64,000 nucleotides of DNA, from positions 58,513 through 122,512 of IMG/VR virus record IMGVR_UViG_3300045107_000413; one strand, given 5' to 3'. Below the pieces are notes generated by a model, which was not told the origin of the DNA, did no database searches, and saw only the letters and a list, made by a program, of their open reading frames with translations. Source of the stretch: a virus. A program made the translations under genes and the position numbers. Below, in pieces: positions 63,296-64,000 of the stretch; positions within the stretch are counted from its first letter, which is position 1, and each line of letters begins with the position of its first letter.

Positions 63296-63844
63296 ATGAG
63301 GTGGTATGTCACCAAGCCAACGGATAGCCGGGGACGTGTTTTAGCAGACCGGCACTATTCACGTCAGAAGCCGGGAACGCCAGAATATGCCCCGCCGGGG
63401 CGCAAACTGGTACTGGTGGATACAGATGCGTATGCCCCTGCGATCACCGCCCTCTGGATTACCTCGTGGCCGTTTGCGCAGTTCGTCAACCGTGACTATA
63501 AGGACGCATGGCTCTGCTGTCTATTCCGCAACGAGAGCGCAGTGCTTTCCAGTGAATTGATTGTGGAAGCCATAGCCGCAACACGCTGGAAGTATGGTAC
63601 ACCGCCCGTCTCTGGCATGGTCACGATGATTGATGCGGCAAAGGTGACAAGCCGCAATCCCGGTTACTGCTACAAGATTGTTGGTTTTGTGCATGTAGGC
63701 TACACAAAAAGCGGCCTGCACATGCTGCAATTGAAACCGGAAGACATGCCAGAGGCAGCAATGCCAGGTGGCACACGAGCGAAGCAGATAGAGGAAGCGC
63801 GCCACTATGAGCAGTTATCTTTATTCACAAGAGGAGTATCGTAG
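63296..63844 (+). CDS. HYSR-type phage protein, possibly Mom/GNAT-like
   Basis: 182 residues, three bases after the recombinase stop. ADRHYSRQKPGTPEYAPPGRKLVLV, WLCCLFRNESAVLSSELIVEAIAATR and RNPGYCYKIVGF occur in an uncharacterised phage family, whose layout looks like a GNAT-type acyltransferase such as Mu Mom. Function not proven. Confidence 0.62.
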   Translation: MRWYVTKPTDSRGRVLADRHYSRQKPGTPEYAPPGRKLVLVDTDAYAPAITALWITSWPFAQFVNRDYKDAWLCCLFRNESAVLSSELIVEAIAATRWKYGTPPVSGMVTMIDAAKVTSRNPGYCYKIVGFVHVGYTKSGLHMLQLKPEDMPEAAMPGGTRAKQIEEARHYEQLSLFTRGVS

Positions 63845-63928
63845 GCACGACGGGCAAGCGCGGTGATAGTTGCGTTAAGGGTCTATAAGTTCATTGATGC
63901 CCGTTTTACCGGAAGGGAAGAGTGAGAC

Positions 63929-64000
63929 ATGAAATGTCTTTCCATTCAGCAACCGTTTGCATGGTTGATTGTCAACGGCTATAAAGACATCGAGAACCGC
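63929..64000 (+). CDS. ASCH-domain protein, partial
   Basis: The ATG follows GGAAGAGTGAGAC; 24 codons are visible before the window edge. KCLSIQQPFAWLIVNGYKDIENR is the ASCH (RNA-binding PUA-like) start. Truncated by the window end. Confidence 0.82.
   Translation, partial: MKCLSIQQPFAWLIVNGYKDIENR

Overview
This window is phage DNA, most likely a prophage or plasmid-like phage of a monoderm bacterium. Several accessory families (the HYSR-type protein at the right end, the FIPYEDG-type zinc protein, a DUF6610-like protein) are ones I associate from memory with Chloroflexota of the Ktedonobacteria type, but host assignment is inference only. No ribosomal, tRNA-synthetase or other housekeeping genes are present. 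Genes are short, tightly packed and often overlap by 1-4 bases.

Layout. The minus strand carries a dispersed head-tail module read right to left: small terminase, large terminase (38.97-36.96 kb), portal (36.2-34.2 kb), a very long prohead protease (30.2-27.2 kb), then, after an 18-kb accessory block, the major capsid protein (8.6-7.4 kb), head-tail connectors and a first tail protein that runs off the left edge. Upstream of the terminase on the same strand lie two DNA methyltransferases, ParB-like proteins, a holin-like protein and a GH25-type lysin (45.5-39 kb). From 56.5 to 45.7 kb the minus strand encodes early and recombination functions: a SWIM zinc-finger protein, many small zinc proteins, a MazG-like protein, a Bet/RecT annealase, a HAD phosphatase, a P-loop kinase, an HNH protein and a tyrosine recombinase. 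A divergent promoter region at 56.5-56.64 kb separates it from a short plus-strand early operon. The right end (61.4-63.8 kb) has two excisionase-like HTH proteins and a second tyrosine recombinase.

Accessory block, 8.9-27.2 kb. A plus-strand operon of about 18 tiny genes (8.88-14.12 kb) ends in a perfect hairpin terminator. It is followed by a 0.6-kb noncoding array of degenerate repeats with an almost invariant 35-bp period, which abuts a protein made only of the C-terminal (Transposase_20) half of an IS110-type transposase. Next comes a minus-strand cluster encoding an E1-like ThiF protein, a Ro60/TROVE-like ring protein, an XRE regulator, an HNH nuclease and a possible beta-grasp protein ending in glycine. 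Between the HNH gene and the beta-grasp gene are four tandem structured RNAs. Each has a closing stem with a conserved internal loop and carries a tRNA-like domain; in three of them the tRNA-like domain is circularly permuted, with the acceptor strands joined by a short loop. With the Ro60-like gene 1.5 kb away, I interpret these as phage Y RNAs (YrlA-like tRNA mimics). Four in one cluster, modelled on different tRNAs, is the most striking feature of the window.

Other mobile DNA: a GIY-YIG homing endonuclease gene, with its own promoter, has entered the 5' end of a structural gene and brought a recoded duplicate of the 5' coding sequence; a 3' remnant of an IS605-type tnpB with its omega-RNA end lies at 58.6 kb. 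Perfect or near-perfect palindromes of 32-52 bp lie inside the coding sequences of both methyltransferases. A recurring TGTGCTATACT-like element appears in front of several minus-strand operons and is probably an extended -10 promoter.
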